This document shows positions 13,320 to 22,107 of a DNA stretch of 54,379 bases, piece by piece. A model generated the notes under the pieces. It was not told the origin of the DNA. It did no database searches and was given only the letters and a program-made list of their open reading frames with translations. How positions within the stretch are numbered: position 1 is the first letter of the stretch; each line of letters opens with the position of its first letter. The translations under genes were made by a program, and so were the position numbers. Source of the stretch: Luteibacter jiangsuensis (GTDB lineage Bacteria > Pseudomonadota > Gammaproteobacteria > Xanthomonadales > Rhodanobacteraceae); the NCBI RefSeq assembly GCF_011742555.1, contig NZ_JAAQQR010000013.1:1-54379 (forward strand), in the 5' to 3' direction.

Positions 13320-14803
13320 AGCAGGGCGCCGTGGGGGCGGTGACGACGACGAGTGCCCTGTGGGAGCCGGCTATGCCGGCGATCCCGCGGCAGCGGGCAA
13401 TTCTGTCGCAAGCACCCATCGCCGCTAAAGCGGCTCCCACACAGAGCCCACCTGTCTTGGTAGCTCCCACGAGGGGGCGCGTCGCGCAAGTCCTCCTCAT
13501 GGTTCTGATCGCCATGGCCCTCACCGCCTGCGGCGGCTCGAAGAATTCCCGCCCGTCGTCCCGGGGCGGCGGCTCGGTGTCTTCGCCGCGCGGGGGTTAC
13601 GACGACATCCGCAAAGGGCAGTCCAGCCGCTACCGCAGCCGCAGCGACAGCGTTCCCACCGACATCCCCGACGTCAGCAAGCTGCCGGAGCCGGTGCCGA
13701 AAGTGGAGCCGCGTTCGCTCTACGGCAACAAGTCGCCGTATTCGGTGCTCGGGCAGACCTACCGGGTGCTGCCCAGCCCGCATGGCTATGTCGAGCGCGG
13801 CATCGCGTCGTTCTACGGCAACAAGTTCCACGGCTACAAGACCTCCAGCCTGGAGGAATACGACATGTACCAGTTCTCCGCGGCGCACAAGACCTTGCCG
13901 CTGCCGAGCTACGCACGGGTCACGAACCTGGAGAACGGCAAGAGCGTCATCGTCCGCATCAACGACCGCGGGCCGTTCCACGAAAACCGCATCATCGACC
14001 TCTCCTTCGCCGCAGCCGTGAAGATCGGCGTCTGGCCCAAGGGCACGGGCCTCGTGGAAGTGCGCGCCATCGATCCCGGCGATCCCGGCAGCGAACGCAG
14101 CGCGCCCTACGTGAACACGGCGCCGAAGCCCGCTCCCGTCACGGCGCCCCGACCGCCCGTGGCTTCGACGGTGGGAGCCGCTTCAGCGGCGATGGGTGCT
14201 CGCGACAAGACTGCCCGCTGCCGCGGGATCGCCGCTGAAGCGGCTCCCACAGGAAGCGGCTGCGGCACATCGTCCTCCAGCGCTTCCGTGGCGCCCCGCA
14301 CGGTCGCGACGCCCGCGGCTGCCGTGGGCGCCATGGGCGCGGCAGCCGCCCCATCAGGGGATGCTGCCGACGACTACGGCGATGGCAGCGTGGCCGGCAT
14401 GACCGATGCCACCCCGGCCGAGGCCCTGCCACCCGCGCCAGGAAGCACGGCGCGGGCCGCGGGCGCGACCACGCGCATGGCCGCCGCGACGCCGCCGGGC
14501 ACCGGTGCGGCAACCGCGGCTGCGGCGGTGCCGACGACGGGCAGCATCACGCCCCCCGTGCCCGGCAAACCCAGTATCTACCTCCAGGTGGGCGCCTTCT
14601 CCGACGTGGCGAATGCCCAGCGGGTGGCCGACCAATTGAACCGCGCGGGCCTCGGGCCTGTCAGTGTCGTCGAGACCCAGATCGGCGGCCGCAACGTGCG
14701 CCGCGTGCGCGTGGGGCCCCTCTCCGACGTGGACACCGCCGACCGCGTTACCGACCAGATCGCAGGCATGGGCCTGCCCAGGCCGCAGGTCGCGGTAGAC
14801 TGA
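13316..14803 (+). CDS. rlpA: RlpA-type septal lipoprotein with two REPIN insertions
   Basis: A lipoprotein peptidoglycan glycosidase/binder. The double-psi beta-barrel is at about residues 160-250 (GIASFYGNKFHGYKTSS, VRINDRGPFHENRIIDLS). A Thr/Ala/Pro linker leads to a C-terminal SPOR domain (about 419-495) for denuded septal glycan. The coupled ATG at 13316 is followed after 43 bases by a whole REPIN-A that codes for about residues 15-43. Only then comes a lipoprotein signal with lipobox LTAC (Cys72). A TTG at 13457 would give a normal 25-residue signal, so the true start is uncertain. A second REPIN-A (14171-14251) is translated in frame inside the linker (about residues 286-312). Function is secure; N-terminus is not. 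Confidence 0.9.
   Translation: MKQGAVGAVTTTSALWEPAMPAIPRQRAILSQAPIAAKAAPTQSPPVLVAPTRGRVAQVLLMVLIAMALTACGGSKNSRPSSRGGGSVSSPRGGYDDIRKGQSSRYRSRSDSVPTDIPDVSKLPEPVPKVEPRSLYGNKSPYSVLGQTYRVLPSPHGYVERGIASFYGNKFHGYKTSSLEEYDMYQFSAAHKTLPLPSYARVTNLENGKSVIVRINDRGPFHENRIIDLSFAAAVKIGVWPKGTGLVEVRAIDPGDPGSERSAPYVNTAPKPAPVTAPRPPVASTVGAASAAMGARDKTARCRGIAAEAAPTGSGCGTSSSSASVAPRTVATPAAAVGAMGAAAAPSGDAADDYGDGSVAGMTDATPAEALPPAPGSTARAAGATTRMAAATPPGTGAATAAAAVPTTGSITPPVPGKPSIYLQVGAFSDVANAQRVADQLNRAGLGPVSVVETQIGGRNVRRVRVGPLSDVDTADRVTDQIAGMGLPRPQVAVD
13359..13443. repeat. REPIN-A copy 3, inside the rlpA reading frame
   Basis: A full ~85-base element between the coupled rlpA ATG and its lipoprotein signal sequence. It is open in the rlpA frame (reading ...LWEPAMPAIPRQR...). 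In the next frame the TAA in its right hairpin would stop translation. Confidence 0.9.
14171..14251. repeat. REPIN-A copy 4, inside the rlpA linker
   Basis: An 81-base element with both ends of the GCCGCTTCAGCGGC type. It is read in frame as [15 protein letters not shown]...AAEAAPT between the DPBB and SPOR domains. Confidence 0.92.
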
Positions 14804-14842
14804 CCTTCTTTTTTTTCTTGCTTTGACTGGACCGCTGACACG

Positions 14843-16066
14843 ATGAAGCTCTTGCCCCGCTCCCTGTTCGCTTTCGCCGCCGCCGCGCTCGTCGCCGGTG
14901 TGACCGTGGCGCAGCAGACGCCGCCCCGTCCCTCCGTGCCGCGCCCCGTGGTCCCCGAGGCGCCGGTGCCGCCGCCGCCGGACGTGGAGGGCAAGAGCTG
15001 GGTCCTGATGGACTACAACACCGGGCAGATCATCGCCTCGAAAGACCCGGACATGCAGGTGGAGCCGGCCTCCATCACGAAAGTGATGACCGACTACGTC
15101 GTGTCCGCCGAGATCGGCAACGGCAAGATCCACATGACCGATCCGGTCACCATCAGCGAGAACGCGTGGCGTGGCGGCGGTGCGGGCACCGACGGTTCCA
15201 CCAGCTTCCTGAAGCTCAACAGCCAGGTGCCGCTGAAGGATCTGCTGTACGGCATGATCATCCAGTCGGGTAACGACGCCGCCATCGCACTGGCCGAGCA
15301 CACCGCCGGTTCCGAGCCCGCGTTCGCCAACCTGATGAACGCGTACGCGAAGCAGCTGGGCATGACCCACTCGAACTTCCAGAACGCGTCCGGCTACCCC
15401 ATCGCCAACCACTACACCACGGCTCGCGACATCGCGATCCTCTCGCGTGCGCTCATCCACGACTTCCCCGAGGACTACGCCATCTCCGCGGTGAAGGAGT
15501 TCGAGTGGAACGGCATCAAGCAGCACAACCGCAATCTGCTGCTGTGGCGCGACAACACGGTGGACGGCATCAAGACCGGCCACACCGCCGCCGCCGGCTA
15601 CTGCCTGGCTGCTTCGGCGAAGCAGGGCGACGCACGCATGATCGCCATCGTGATGGGTGCGAACAGCGAGAAGGGCCGCGCCGATGCCGCGCTGGCGCTG
15701 CTCAACTACGGCTTCCGTTTCTACGAGTCGCACAAGCTGTATGAGGCCAACAAGCCGCTGGCCACGCCGAAGCTCTGGAAGGGCGCCGAGAACACCATTC
15801 CGCTGGGCCTTACCGAAGACGCCATGGTGTCGGTCAAGCGCGGCGACTACGACAAGCTCAAGGCCAACCTCGACATTCCCGCCACCCTGATCGCCCCCTT
15901 CAAGAAGGGCCAGCAGGTGGGCACGCTGCGCGTCACGCTCGACGGACAGCCGGTGCTGACAAAGCCGCTGGTAGCACTGGCCGATGCACCCGAGGGCGGG
16001 TTCTTCTCGCGCCTGTGGGACACCATCATGCTGTGGTTCCACAGCGACGACGGCGACAAGAAGTAA
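14843..16066 (+). CDS. dacC: D-alanyl-D-alanine carboxypeptidase (PBP5/6 type)
   Basis: Trims the terminal D-Ala from stem peptides in the periplasm. It has 407 residues. A signal peptide ends near VAQQ (about 23) and a Pro-rich stretch follows. The S11 motifs are SITK (Ser77, Lys80), SGN (142-144) and KTG (244-246). The PBP5 C-terminal beta domain (about 290-380) precedes an amphipathic C-terminal helix, FFSRLWDTIMLWFH, the usual membrane anchor. dacA and dacC cannot be told apart by sequence alone. It is followed by ybeD-lipB-lipA, as dacA is in E. coli. Confidence 0.93.
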   Translation: MKLLPRSLFAFAAAALVAGVTVAQQTPPRPSVPRPVVPEAPVPPPPDVEGKSWVLMDYNTGQIIASKDPDMQVEPASITKVMTDYVVSAEIGNGKIHMTDPVTISENAWRGGGAGTDGSTSFLKLNSQVPLKDLLYGMIIQSGNDAAIALAEHTAGSEPAFANLMNAYAKQLGMTHSNFQNASGYPIANHYTTARDIAILSRALIHDFPEDYAISAVKEFEWNGIKQHNRNLLLWRDNTVDGIKTGHTAAAGYCLAASAKQGDARMIAIVMGANSEKGRADAALALLNYGFRFYESHKLYEANKPLATPKLWKGAENTIPLGLTEDAMVSVKRGDYDKLKANLDIPATLIAPFKKGQQVGTLRVTLDGQPVLTKPLVALADAPEGGFFSRLWDTIMLWFHSDDGDKK

Positions 16067-16079
16067 GAGGGCATTCGTT

Positions 16080-16370
16080 ATGCGCGAGATCGATTTCAGC
16101 CAGGCGCAGAAGGAAGGGAAGGGATTCCAGTTCCCCGGCGAGTTCGAGATCACCGCGATCGGCAACGCCAACGCGGGGCTGGACAAGCAGGTGCCGGCGC
16201 TGCTCCTGGGCATCGGCGTGGAGGTTCTCCACGAAACGCTGTCGACCAAGCTCACGCCCGCCGGCAATTACCAGTCCGTGACCGTCACCTTCGTGGCGGT
16301 CACCCGCGAGAAGTACCTCGAGGCGCACAGCACGCTGCGGGCGGACGAGAATATTCGTTTCACGATGTGA
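16080..16370 (+). CDS. ybeD: YbeD/DUF493 family protein
   Basis: A small ACT-like-fold cytoplasmic protein of 96 residues. FQFPGEFEITAIGNAN and SVTVTFVAVTREKY match the DUF493 family, whose biochemical role is not settled. Its place between dacC and lipB is the conserved one. The ATG at 16080 is 13 bases after the dacC stop, with AGAGG upstream. Confidence 0.9.
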   Translation: MREIDFSQAQKEGKGFQFPGEFEITAIGNANAGLDKQVPALLLGIGVEVLHETLSTKLTPAGNYQSVTVTFVAVTREKYLEAHSTLRADENIRFTM

Positions 16371-16518
16371 GTGAGTCGGCCGCTGCGCGGCCTGTAAGTC
16401 GGCCGCGAAGCGGCCTGTGAACCGTAAGAAGAGTGCTCTTACGCACTGGCCGCGCAGCGGCCGCTGACGGTTCACAGGCCGCTAGCGGCCGACTCGCAGG
16501 CGCGATGCGCCGACTCAC
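16369..16518. repeat. Large complex palindrome in the ybeD-lipB gap
   Basis: Nested inverted repeats fill the gap. AGTCGGCCGC...CTGTGAACCGT (about 16401-16428) pairs imperfectly with its complement at about 16466-16493. An inner CGTAAGA/TCTTACG hairpin sits at the apex and GGCCGCTGCGCGGCC is near the left end. It resembles a transposon-derived palindromic repeat but matches neither REPIN family. Only one full copy is seen in the window. Confidence 0.7.
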
Positions 16519-16597
16519 ACAACCCAACCCTTGCATCCCCGGGCCGCCACCCGCAAATTGCCAGAACCCGCCCGCTCAGGCCTCACCGCTCATCCCC

Positions 16598-17266
16598 ATG
16601 ACCCTCCCCCTCAACGTCCGCCGGCTGGGGCGCGTCCCCTACGAATCCACCTGGAAGGCCATGAGCGCCTTCACCGACAACCGCACCGACGACACCGTCG
16701 ACGAGTTGTGGCTGCTGGAGCACGATCCGGTGTTCACGCTGGGCCAGGCGGGCCTGGAGGAACACGTGCTGTTCGCCGGGGACATCCCGGTGGTGCGCGT
16801 GGATCGCGGTGGCCAGGTGACCTATCACGGCCCCGGCCAGATCGTGGCCTACCCGATGATCGACCTGCGCCGCACCGGCGTGGGCGTGCGTGAACTGGTC
16901 CACCGGATCGAGCAGGCCATCATCGACACCCTGGGCGAATGGAACATCGGGGCCGACCGCCGCGAGGGCGCCCCGGGCGTCTACGTGGCGGAGGCCAAGG
17001 TCGCCGCGCTGGGCCTGCGCATCCGCCGTGGCTGCAGCTTCCACGGCCTGGCCTTCAACGTCGACATGGACCTCGAACCCTACCACCGCATCAATCCCTG
17101 CGGGTACAAGGGTTTGGAAGTCACCCAGGTGGTAGACTTAGGTGGTCCGTCGCGGTTGGCGGACGTGGAAGACGTCCTGGTTCAGGAATTCTGCAAGCAG
17201 TTCGGCTTCCACGCCGTGCCGGCCGATCCCATCCTCCCCGAACTCCCCGCGCGCCTTGCGGTCTGA
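16598..17266 (+). CDS. lipB: Octanoyl-[acyl-carrier-protein]:protein N-octanoyltransferase
   Basis: Moves octanoate from ACP to lipoyl domains, the first step of lipoate assembly. It has 222 residues from the ATG at 16598. The signature [21 protein letters not shown] lies at 70-90. The catalytic pair is Lys134 ([11 protein letters not shown]) and Cys168 (RINPCGYKG). Upstream in-frame codons run into the palindrome and are not conserved. It is followed 12 bases later by lipA. Confidence 0.95.
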   Translation: MTLPLNVRRLGRVPYESTWKAMSAFTDNRTDDTVDELWLLEHDPVFTLGQAGLEEHVLFAGDIPVVRVDRGGQVTYHGPGQIVAYPMIDLRRTGVGVRELVHRIEQAIIDTLGEWNIGADRREGAPGVYVAEAKVAALGLRIRRGCSFHGLAFNVDMDLEPYHRINPCGYKGLEVTQVVDLGGPSRLADVEDVLVQEFCKQFGFHAVPADPILPELPARLAV

Positions 17267-17278
17267 GGCTGTAGCCCC

Positions 17279-18277
17279 ATGAGTCAGACTTCCGCTTCCC
17301 CCTCCCGCAGCATCCCCATTGCCGTGGTCGACAAGCCCGGTGAGAAGATGCTCGGCAACGACAAGATCGGCCTCAATCGCGCCGGTTTCGACGCGTCGCA
17401 GCCCGCGCTGCGCAAGCCCGGCTGGATCCGCGTACGCCTGCCGCAGGGCAACGCCGTGCAGCAGCTGAAGGCGCGCCTGCGCGAGAACTCGCTGGTCACG
17501 GTGTGCGAGGAAGCCTCCTGCCCGAACATCCACGAGTGCTTCTCCAAGGGCACGGCCACCTTCATGATCCTCGGCGAGGTCTGCACCCGCCGCTGCTCCT
17601 TCTGCGACGTGGCCCATGGCCGCCCGCTGCCTCCCGATCCGCTTGAGCCAGCGCGCCTGGCCGAGACCATCCGCGACATGCGCCTGCGCTACGTGGTGAT
17701 CACCTCGGTCGACCGCGACGACCTCCGCGACGGCGGTGCCGAGCATTTCGCCTCGTGCATCCGCGCGGTGCGCCACGCCAGCCCCGACATCCGCATCGAG
17801 ATCCTCACACCGGATTTCCGCGGCAAGGGCCGCATGGAGCGCGCGCTGGACGTCCTGAAGGACTTCCCGCCCGACGTCTTCAACCACAACCTGGAAACGG
17901 TGCCGCACCTCTACCGCGAGGTCCGCCCCGGTGCCGACTACCAGTGGTCGCTCGACCTCCTGAAAAACTTCAAGGCCCAGCACCCCACCGTGCCCACCAA
18001 GTCCGGCATCATGCTGGGCCTGGGGGAAACGATGGAACAGGTCCTGGAAACCATGCGCGATCTACGCGCCCATGACGTCGACATGATCACCATCGGCCAG
18101 TACCTGCAGCCGACGGCGCACCACCATCCGGTGGTCCGTTACTGGACGCCGGACGAGTTCGAAGCCCTGCGTGTCGCCGGCGAAGCCATGGGTTTCTCCC
18201 ATGTCGCCTCCGGTCCGCTGGTGCGATCCTCCTACCATGCCGACCTGATGGCTCACGCCGCCGGTGTCGTCGAATAA
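17279..18277 (+). CDS. lipA: Lipoyl synthase (radical SAM)
   Basis: Inserts two sulfurs into octanoyl-lipoyl domains. It has 332 residues. The auxiliary cluster ligands [12 protein letters not shown] are Cys76, 81 and 87. The radical SAM motif CTRRCSFC is Cys102, 106 and 109. The C-terminal RSSYHAD supplies the usual serine ligand. Its products are required by the lipoyl domains of AceF and LpdA encoded 4-6 kb downstream. Confidence 0.97.
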   Translation: MSQTSASPSRSIPIAVVDKPGEKMLGNDKIGLNRAGFDASQPALRKPGWIRVRLPQGNAVQQLKARLRENSLVTVCEEASCPNIHECFSKGTATFMILGEVCTRRCSFCDVAHGRPLPPDPLEPARLAETIRDMRLRYVVITSVDRDDLRDGGAEHFASCIRAVRHASPDIRIEILTPDFRGKGRMERALDVLKDFPPDVFNHNLETVPHLYREVRPGADYQWSLDLLKNFKAQHPTVPTKSGIMLGLGETMEQVLETMRDLRAHDVDMITIGQYLQPTAHHHPVVRYWTPDEFEALRVAGEAMGFSHVASGPLVRSSYHADLMAHAAGVVE

Positions 18278-18305
18278 CCGCCAAGCACACCGAGGCTCCG
18301 ACTAC

Positions 18306-20633
18306 ATGACTCTCCGCCCCGCGATCGCCCTCCTGCTGGCCTTGTCGGCCGCGGGCGTCCAGGCACAGGCCGCCGCCCCGCAGCAGCGGCCCGACACGAC
18401 CGCGCCGGCGACGAAGTCCGCCCCGCAGCCGAAGGATGCTTCCGAGGCCGCCACCTCGCCTCAGCCGCAGCGGAAAGAGTCCACCCTTCCGTTGAAGCCC
18501 ACGTCGGCCGAGACGCAGGCGGCGCAGTTGTCGGCGCGCTTCCTCACGCGGTTCCACTACCAGGCCCAACCGCTCGACGACGCCATGTCGGGCAAGATCT
18601 ACAAGGCCTACATCGAGTCGCTCGACGGCGAGAAAGTCTTCTTCACCCAAGAAGACCTCGCGAAGTTCGAGCCCCTGAAGACGCAATTCGACGACGCCAT
18701 CTGGAACCAGGACCTCTCCGGTCCGTTCTCGGTGTTCAACCTGTACATCACGCGTGCGGTCGAACGCATGGAATACGCGCGCAGCCTGCTGAAGAAGGGC
18801 TTCGACTTCAGCGGCAACGAGAGCTTCAACTTCGACCGCAAGAAGGCCGCGGCGCCGAAGAATCAGGCCGAGCTCGACGACGTGTGGCGCAAGCGCACGA
18901 TGAACGACTGGCTGCGCCTCAAGCTGGCCGGCAAGAACGACGACGACATTCGCAAGACCCTCGACAAGCGCTACGCCACCTACATCACGCGCGTGCGCCA
19001 GCTCGACGACGAGGACGCCACGCAGGCCTTCATGACCGCGTACGCGAACTCCACCGATCCGCACACCGACTACCTCGGTCCCCGCGCGGCCGATGCGTTC
19101 GACATCGCCATGCGCCTGTCGCTGGAAGGCATCGGCGCGGTGCTCCAGGCGCGCGACGACTACACCACCATCCGCGAGCTCGTTCCCGGCGGGCCGGCCA
19201 TCAAGTCCGGCAAGATGAAGCCGGGTGACCGCATTGTGGCCATCGGCCAGGGCGAAACCGGCCCCATGGTCGACGTGGTCGGCTGGCGCCAGGACGACGT
19301 GGTCAAGCTGATCCGCGGCAAGAAGGACACCACCGTTCGCATCGAGATCCTCCCGGCCGACGCCGGCGTGGACGGCAAGCATGAAATCGTCACCCTTGTC
19401 CGCAAGAAGGTCACGATGGAAGAGCAGGCGGCGAAGTCGAAGGTCATCGACGTGAAGGACGGCGACGTCACGCGCAAGATCGGCGTGATCGAACTGCCCA
19501 CCTTCTACCAGGACTTCGGCGCGCGCCGTAACGGCGACGCCAACTTCAAGAGCGCCACTCGCGACGTCTCCAAGCTGCTCACCGAGCTGAAGGCGCAGAA
19601 GGTGGAAGGCGTGATCATGGATCTGCGCAACAACGGCGGCGGTTCGCTCAACGAAGCCACCGAACTCACCGGCCTGTTCATCGACACCGGCCCCGTGGTG
19701 CAGGTGCGCGACGCGCGCGGCCAGGTCGAGGCCCAGGGCGACGACGCGCCGGGCATGGCCTGGGACGGCCCGATGGCCGTGCTGGTGAACCGCGGTTCTG
19801 CGTCCGCGTCGGAGATCTTCGCGGCCGCCATCCAGGACTACGGCCGCGGCATCATCATCGGCGAGCCCACCTTCGGGAAGGGCACCGTGCAGAACCTGGT
19901 GGACCTCGACCGCTTCGGCAAGGCCACCACCGGCGAAGACGCCAAGTACGGCGAGCTCAAGATGACCATCGCCGAGTTCATCCGCATCAACGGCGACAGC
20001 ACGCAGTTGCGTGGCGTCACGCCCGACGTGCAGTTCCCGCAGAACGGCGACGCCAAGGAATTCGGCGAATCCACGTACGACAACGCGCTGCCGTGGCGGC
20101 ATATCGATCCGGCCGATTACAAGCCGGTGGCCGACCTCAAGCCGATCGTCGGGCCGCTGAACCAGAAGCACCAGGCGCGCGTGGCGAATTCGCCAGCGTG
20201 GAAACTGATGCTCGACGAACTGGCCCAGTACCAGAAGCTGCGCGACAAGACCGACATCTCGCTCAACTTCGCCACCCGTCAGGCCGAGCGCAAGCAGTAC
20301 GAGGCCACGCAGGCCGACTTCCGCGCCCGCCGCAAGGCGATCTTCGGCGGCGACGGCAGTCCCGCGGAACTGGGCGACACCGGCGATACCGCCGACGACG
20401 GCCTGAACCCGAACGAGCGCAGCATCAAGTCGGAGATCAAGCAGGAAGCCGAGGCGAAGAAGGCCAAGGACACTCCGCTGGACGAAGCCGCACACATCGT
20501 TGGCGACGAGGTCGCGATGATCAAGGCGGATCCGAAGCTCGCTGCGGAAGTGCTGCCCTACGGCGGCCGCAAGATCGACGCGCCGCAGACGGCGCAGGTG
20601 CCCGCGAAGCCGACAGGCGACAGCACGCCGTAA
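18306..20633 (+). CDS. prc: Tail-specific carboxy-terminal processing protease (S41)
   Basis: A periplasmic protease that degrades proteins with nonpolar C-termini and processes lytic enzymes. It has 775 residues from the ATG at 18306, longer than E. coli Prc (682). A signal peptide ends near GVQAQA. A Pro/Ala/Thr spacer follows, then the N-terminal helical region and a PDZ domain (about 270-360; GIGAVLQ...GGPAIKSGKMKPGDRIVAIG). The S41 core has the Ser of SASASE and the Lys of FGKGT 25 residues apart. A GTG at 18264 would overlap lipA and put 14 residues ahead of the signal, so I do not use it. Confidence 0.94.
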   Translation: MTLRPAIALLLALSAAGVQAQAAAPQQRPDTTAPATKSAPQPKDASEAATSPQPQRKESTLPLKPTSAETQAAQLSARFLTRFHYQAQPLDDAMSGKIYKAYIESLDGEKVFFTQEDLAKFEPLKTQFDDAIWNQDLSGPFSVFNLYITRAVERMEYARSLLKKGFDFSGNESFNFDRKKAAAPKNQAELDDVWRKRTMNDWLRLKLAGKNDDDIRKTLDKRYATYITRVRQLDDEDATQAFMTAYANSTDPHTDYLGPRAADAFDIAMRLSLEGIGAVLQARDDYTTIRELVPGGPAIKSGKMKPGDRIVAIGQGETGPMVDVVGWRQDDVVKLIRGKKDTTVRIEILPADAGVDGKHEIVTLVRKKVTMEEQAAKSKVIDVKDGDVTRKIGVIELPTFYQDFGARRNGDANFKSATRDVSKLLTELKAQKVEGVIMDLRNNGGGSLNEATELTGLFIDTGPVVQVRDARGQVEAQGDDAPGMAWDGPMAVLVNRGSASASEIFAAAIQDYGRGIIIGEPTFGKGTVQNLVDLDRFGKATTGEDAKYGELKMTIAEFIRINGDSTQLRGVTPDVQFPQNGDAKEFGESTYDNALPWRHIDPADYKPVADLKPIVGPLNQKHQARVANSPAWKLMLDELAQYQKLRDKTDISLNFATRQAERKQYEATQADFRARRKAIFGGDGSPAELGDTGDTADDGLNPNERSIKSEIKQEAEAKKAKDTPLDEAAHIVGDEVAMIKADPKLAAEVLPYGGRKIDAPQTAQVPAKPTGDSTP

Positions 20634-20638
20634 GAACG

Positions 20639-20662
20639 AAGGCGCCGCAAGGCGCCTTTTTT
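20639..20662 (+). terminator. Terminator after prc
   Basis: An 8-bp stem AAGGCGCC/GGCGCCTT with a GCAA tetraloop (20639-20658), then TTTT. It starts five bases after the stop codon. Confidence 0.9.
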
Positions 20663-20690
20663 CTGCTGCCGTATCGTCTATCAAGGACAC

Positions 20691-20774
20691 TGTGGGAGCC
20701 GGCTGCGCCGGCGATCCCGCGGCAGCGGGCCGGCTTGTCGCAAACGCCCATCGCCGCTGAAGCGGCTCCCACAC
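20691..20774. repeat. REPIN-A copy 5
   Basis: A full inverted REP doublet in the prc-mscS gap, placed after the terminator. Confidence 0.9.
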
Positions 20775-20852
20775 AAAGCCGGGGCAACTGCACTTTCAAC
20801 GGCGCCCTGCTAGCCTCGTTGCGGATTTCAAACGCAACAAAGGCAGGGACAC

Positions 20853-21731
20853 ATGATCGACTTCCTCGACCGCCTCGGTATCGACCAGGCCATGCGTGCG
20901 CTGGCCCTCACTTACGCCATCCGCATCGGTCTGGCGATCCTCCTGCTGGTGGTCGGCTTCTGGATCGCCGCCCGGCTCGCCAACTTCGGTCGCCGTGCCC
21001 TGGAGCGCGCCCGCGTCGACGTCACCCTCGCGCTGTTCCTGCGCAACCTCATCTACGGCGTTCTGCTCGCGCTGCTCTTCATCCAGGTGCTGGGCACCAT
21101 GGGCGTGCCGACAGCCTCATTCATCGCCGCCATCGGTGCCGCCGGGCTGGCCATCGGCCTTGCGCTGAACAGCTCGCTGTCCAACCTTGCGTGGGGCGTG
21201 CTGCTGATCCTGTTCCGTCCGTTCCGCGTGGGCGACTTCGTGACGGTGGGCGGTATCGACGGCACGGTGGAGAGCGTGAATCTCATGCACACGTACCTCG
21301 TCACGCCCGACAACCGCCAGGCCGTGGTGCCGAATGCCAAGGTGGGCGGCGATGCCATCATCAATTACAACGTGCGCGGTACGCGCCGTTTCGAACTGAA
21401 GGTGGGCATCGGCTACGGCGACGATATCGGCAAGGCGATGCAGGTGGTGCAGGAACTATTCGCCGAAGACGCCCGCATCCTCAAGAACCCCGCGCCGGGC
21501 GTATGGACCGAAGGCCTCGGCGATTCCAGCGTGAACCTGGTGATCCGCGGCTGGACCACGGTGCCGGACCTCTGGGAGGCGCAGACCACGCTGCTCCGCC
21601 GGATCAAGGAACGCTTCGCCGAGGAAGAGATCACCATCCCGTACCCGCAGAGCGAGATTCGCCTGGTGGGGCCGGCGTCCGGTCAGGAAGGGAAGACCCC
21701 GTCGCCGCAGGCATCGTCGAACGACGGTTAG
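20853..21731 (+). CDS. mscS: Small-conductance mechanosensitive channel, MscS family
   Basis: Opens under membrane tension to release solutes. It has 292 residues. Three N-terminal membrane helices are present. The pore-lining TM3 is Gly/Ala-rich (AAIGAAGLAIGLALNSSLSNLAWG, about 91-114). The beta domain motif FRPFRVGDFVTVGGIDGTVESV and the C-terminal vestibule follow. Length matches E. coli MscS (286). It is monocistronic between two REPIN-bearing gaps. Confidence 0.93.
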   Translation: MIDFLDRLGIDQAMRALALTYAIRIGLAILLLVVGFWIAARLANFGRRALERARVDVTLALFLRNLIYGVLLALLFIQVLGTMGVPTASFIAAIGAAGLAIGLALNSSLSNLAWGVLLILFRPFRVGDFVTVGGIDGTVESVNLMHTYLVTPDNRQAVVPNAKVGGDAIINYNVRGTRRFELKVGIGYGDDIGKAMQVVQELFAEDARILKNPAPGVWTEGLGDSSVNLVIRGWTTVPDLWEAQTTLLRRIKERFAEEEITIPYPQSEIRLVGPASGQEGKTPSPQASSNDG

Positions 21732-21777
21732 ATCGGGCGCCTCCCCCAAAAGCATGGCCTTTTCGCAAGCAGGCTCT

Positions 21778-21834
21778 GTGTGGGAGCAACTGTCTTTTTC
21801 GGAAGCCCCCCCAAGCACAGAGGTTTCCCACAGG
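21778..21834. repeat. Diverged REP-A-like fragment
   Basis: TGTGTGGGAGCAACTG at the left and GGTTTCCCACAGG at the right keep recognisable REP-A ends, but the hairpins between have decayed. It stands immediately before an intact copy. Confidence 0.5.
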
Positions 21835-21847
21835 AATGCGAGCTTTG

Positions 21848-21931
21848 TGTGGGAGCCGCTTCAGCGGCGATGGGGGCTCGCGACAAAGCTGCCCGCTGCC
21901 GCGGGATCGCCGGCATAGCCGGCTCCCACAG
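21848..21931. repeat. REPIN-A copy 6
   Basis: A full element in the mscS-aceF gap. The rest of this 376-base gap (21932-22107) holds a TACAAT hexamer at 22017-22022, a plausible -10 for aceF without a clear -35, and the AGGAGG ribosome site at 22098-22103. Confidence 0.9.
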
Positions 21932-22107
21932 GCTCATGACCTCCACGCGGACGGGAATCCGCCCCAAACGACCGTTTTAATCGTGGAAAACGGGTCCGGG
22001 CGCGCTCCTGAGGGATTACAATCGTCCGGTTGCGCCGCAGCACGGGCGCCCATCTTCCCCCGCCAGCGGGTTCGTCCGCCCGCAAGCGCCTGTTTCTAGG
22101 AGGTTCC

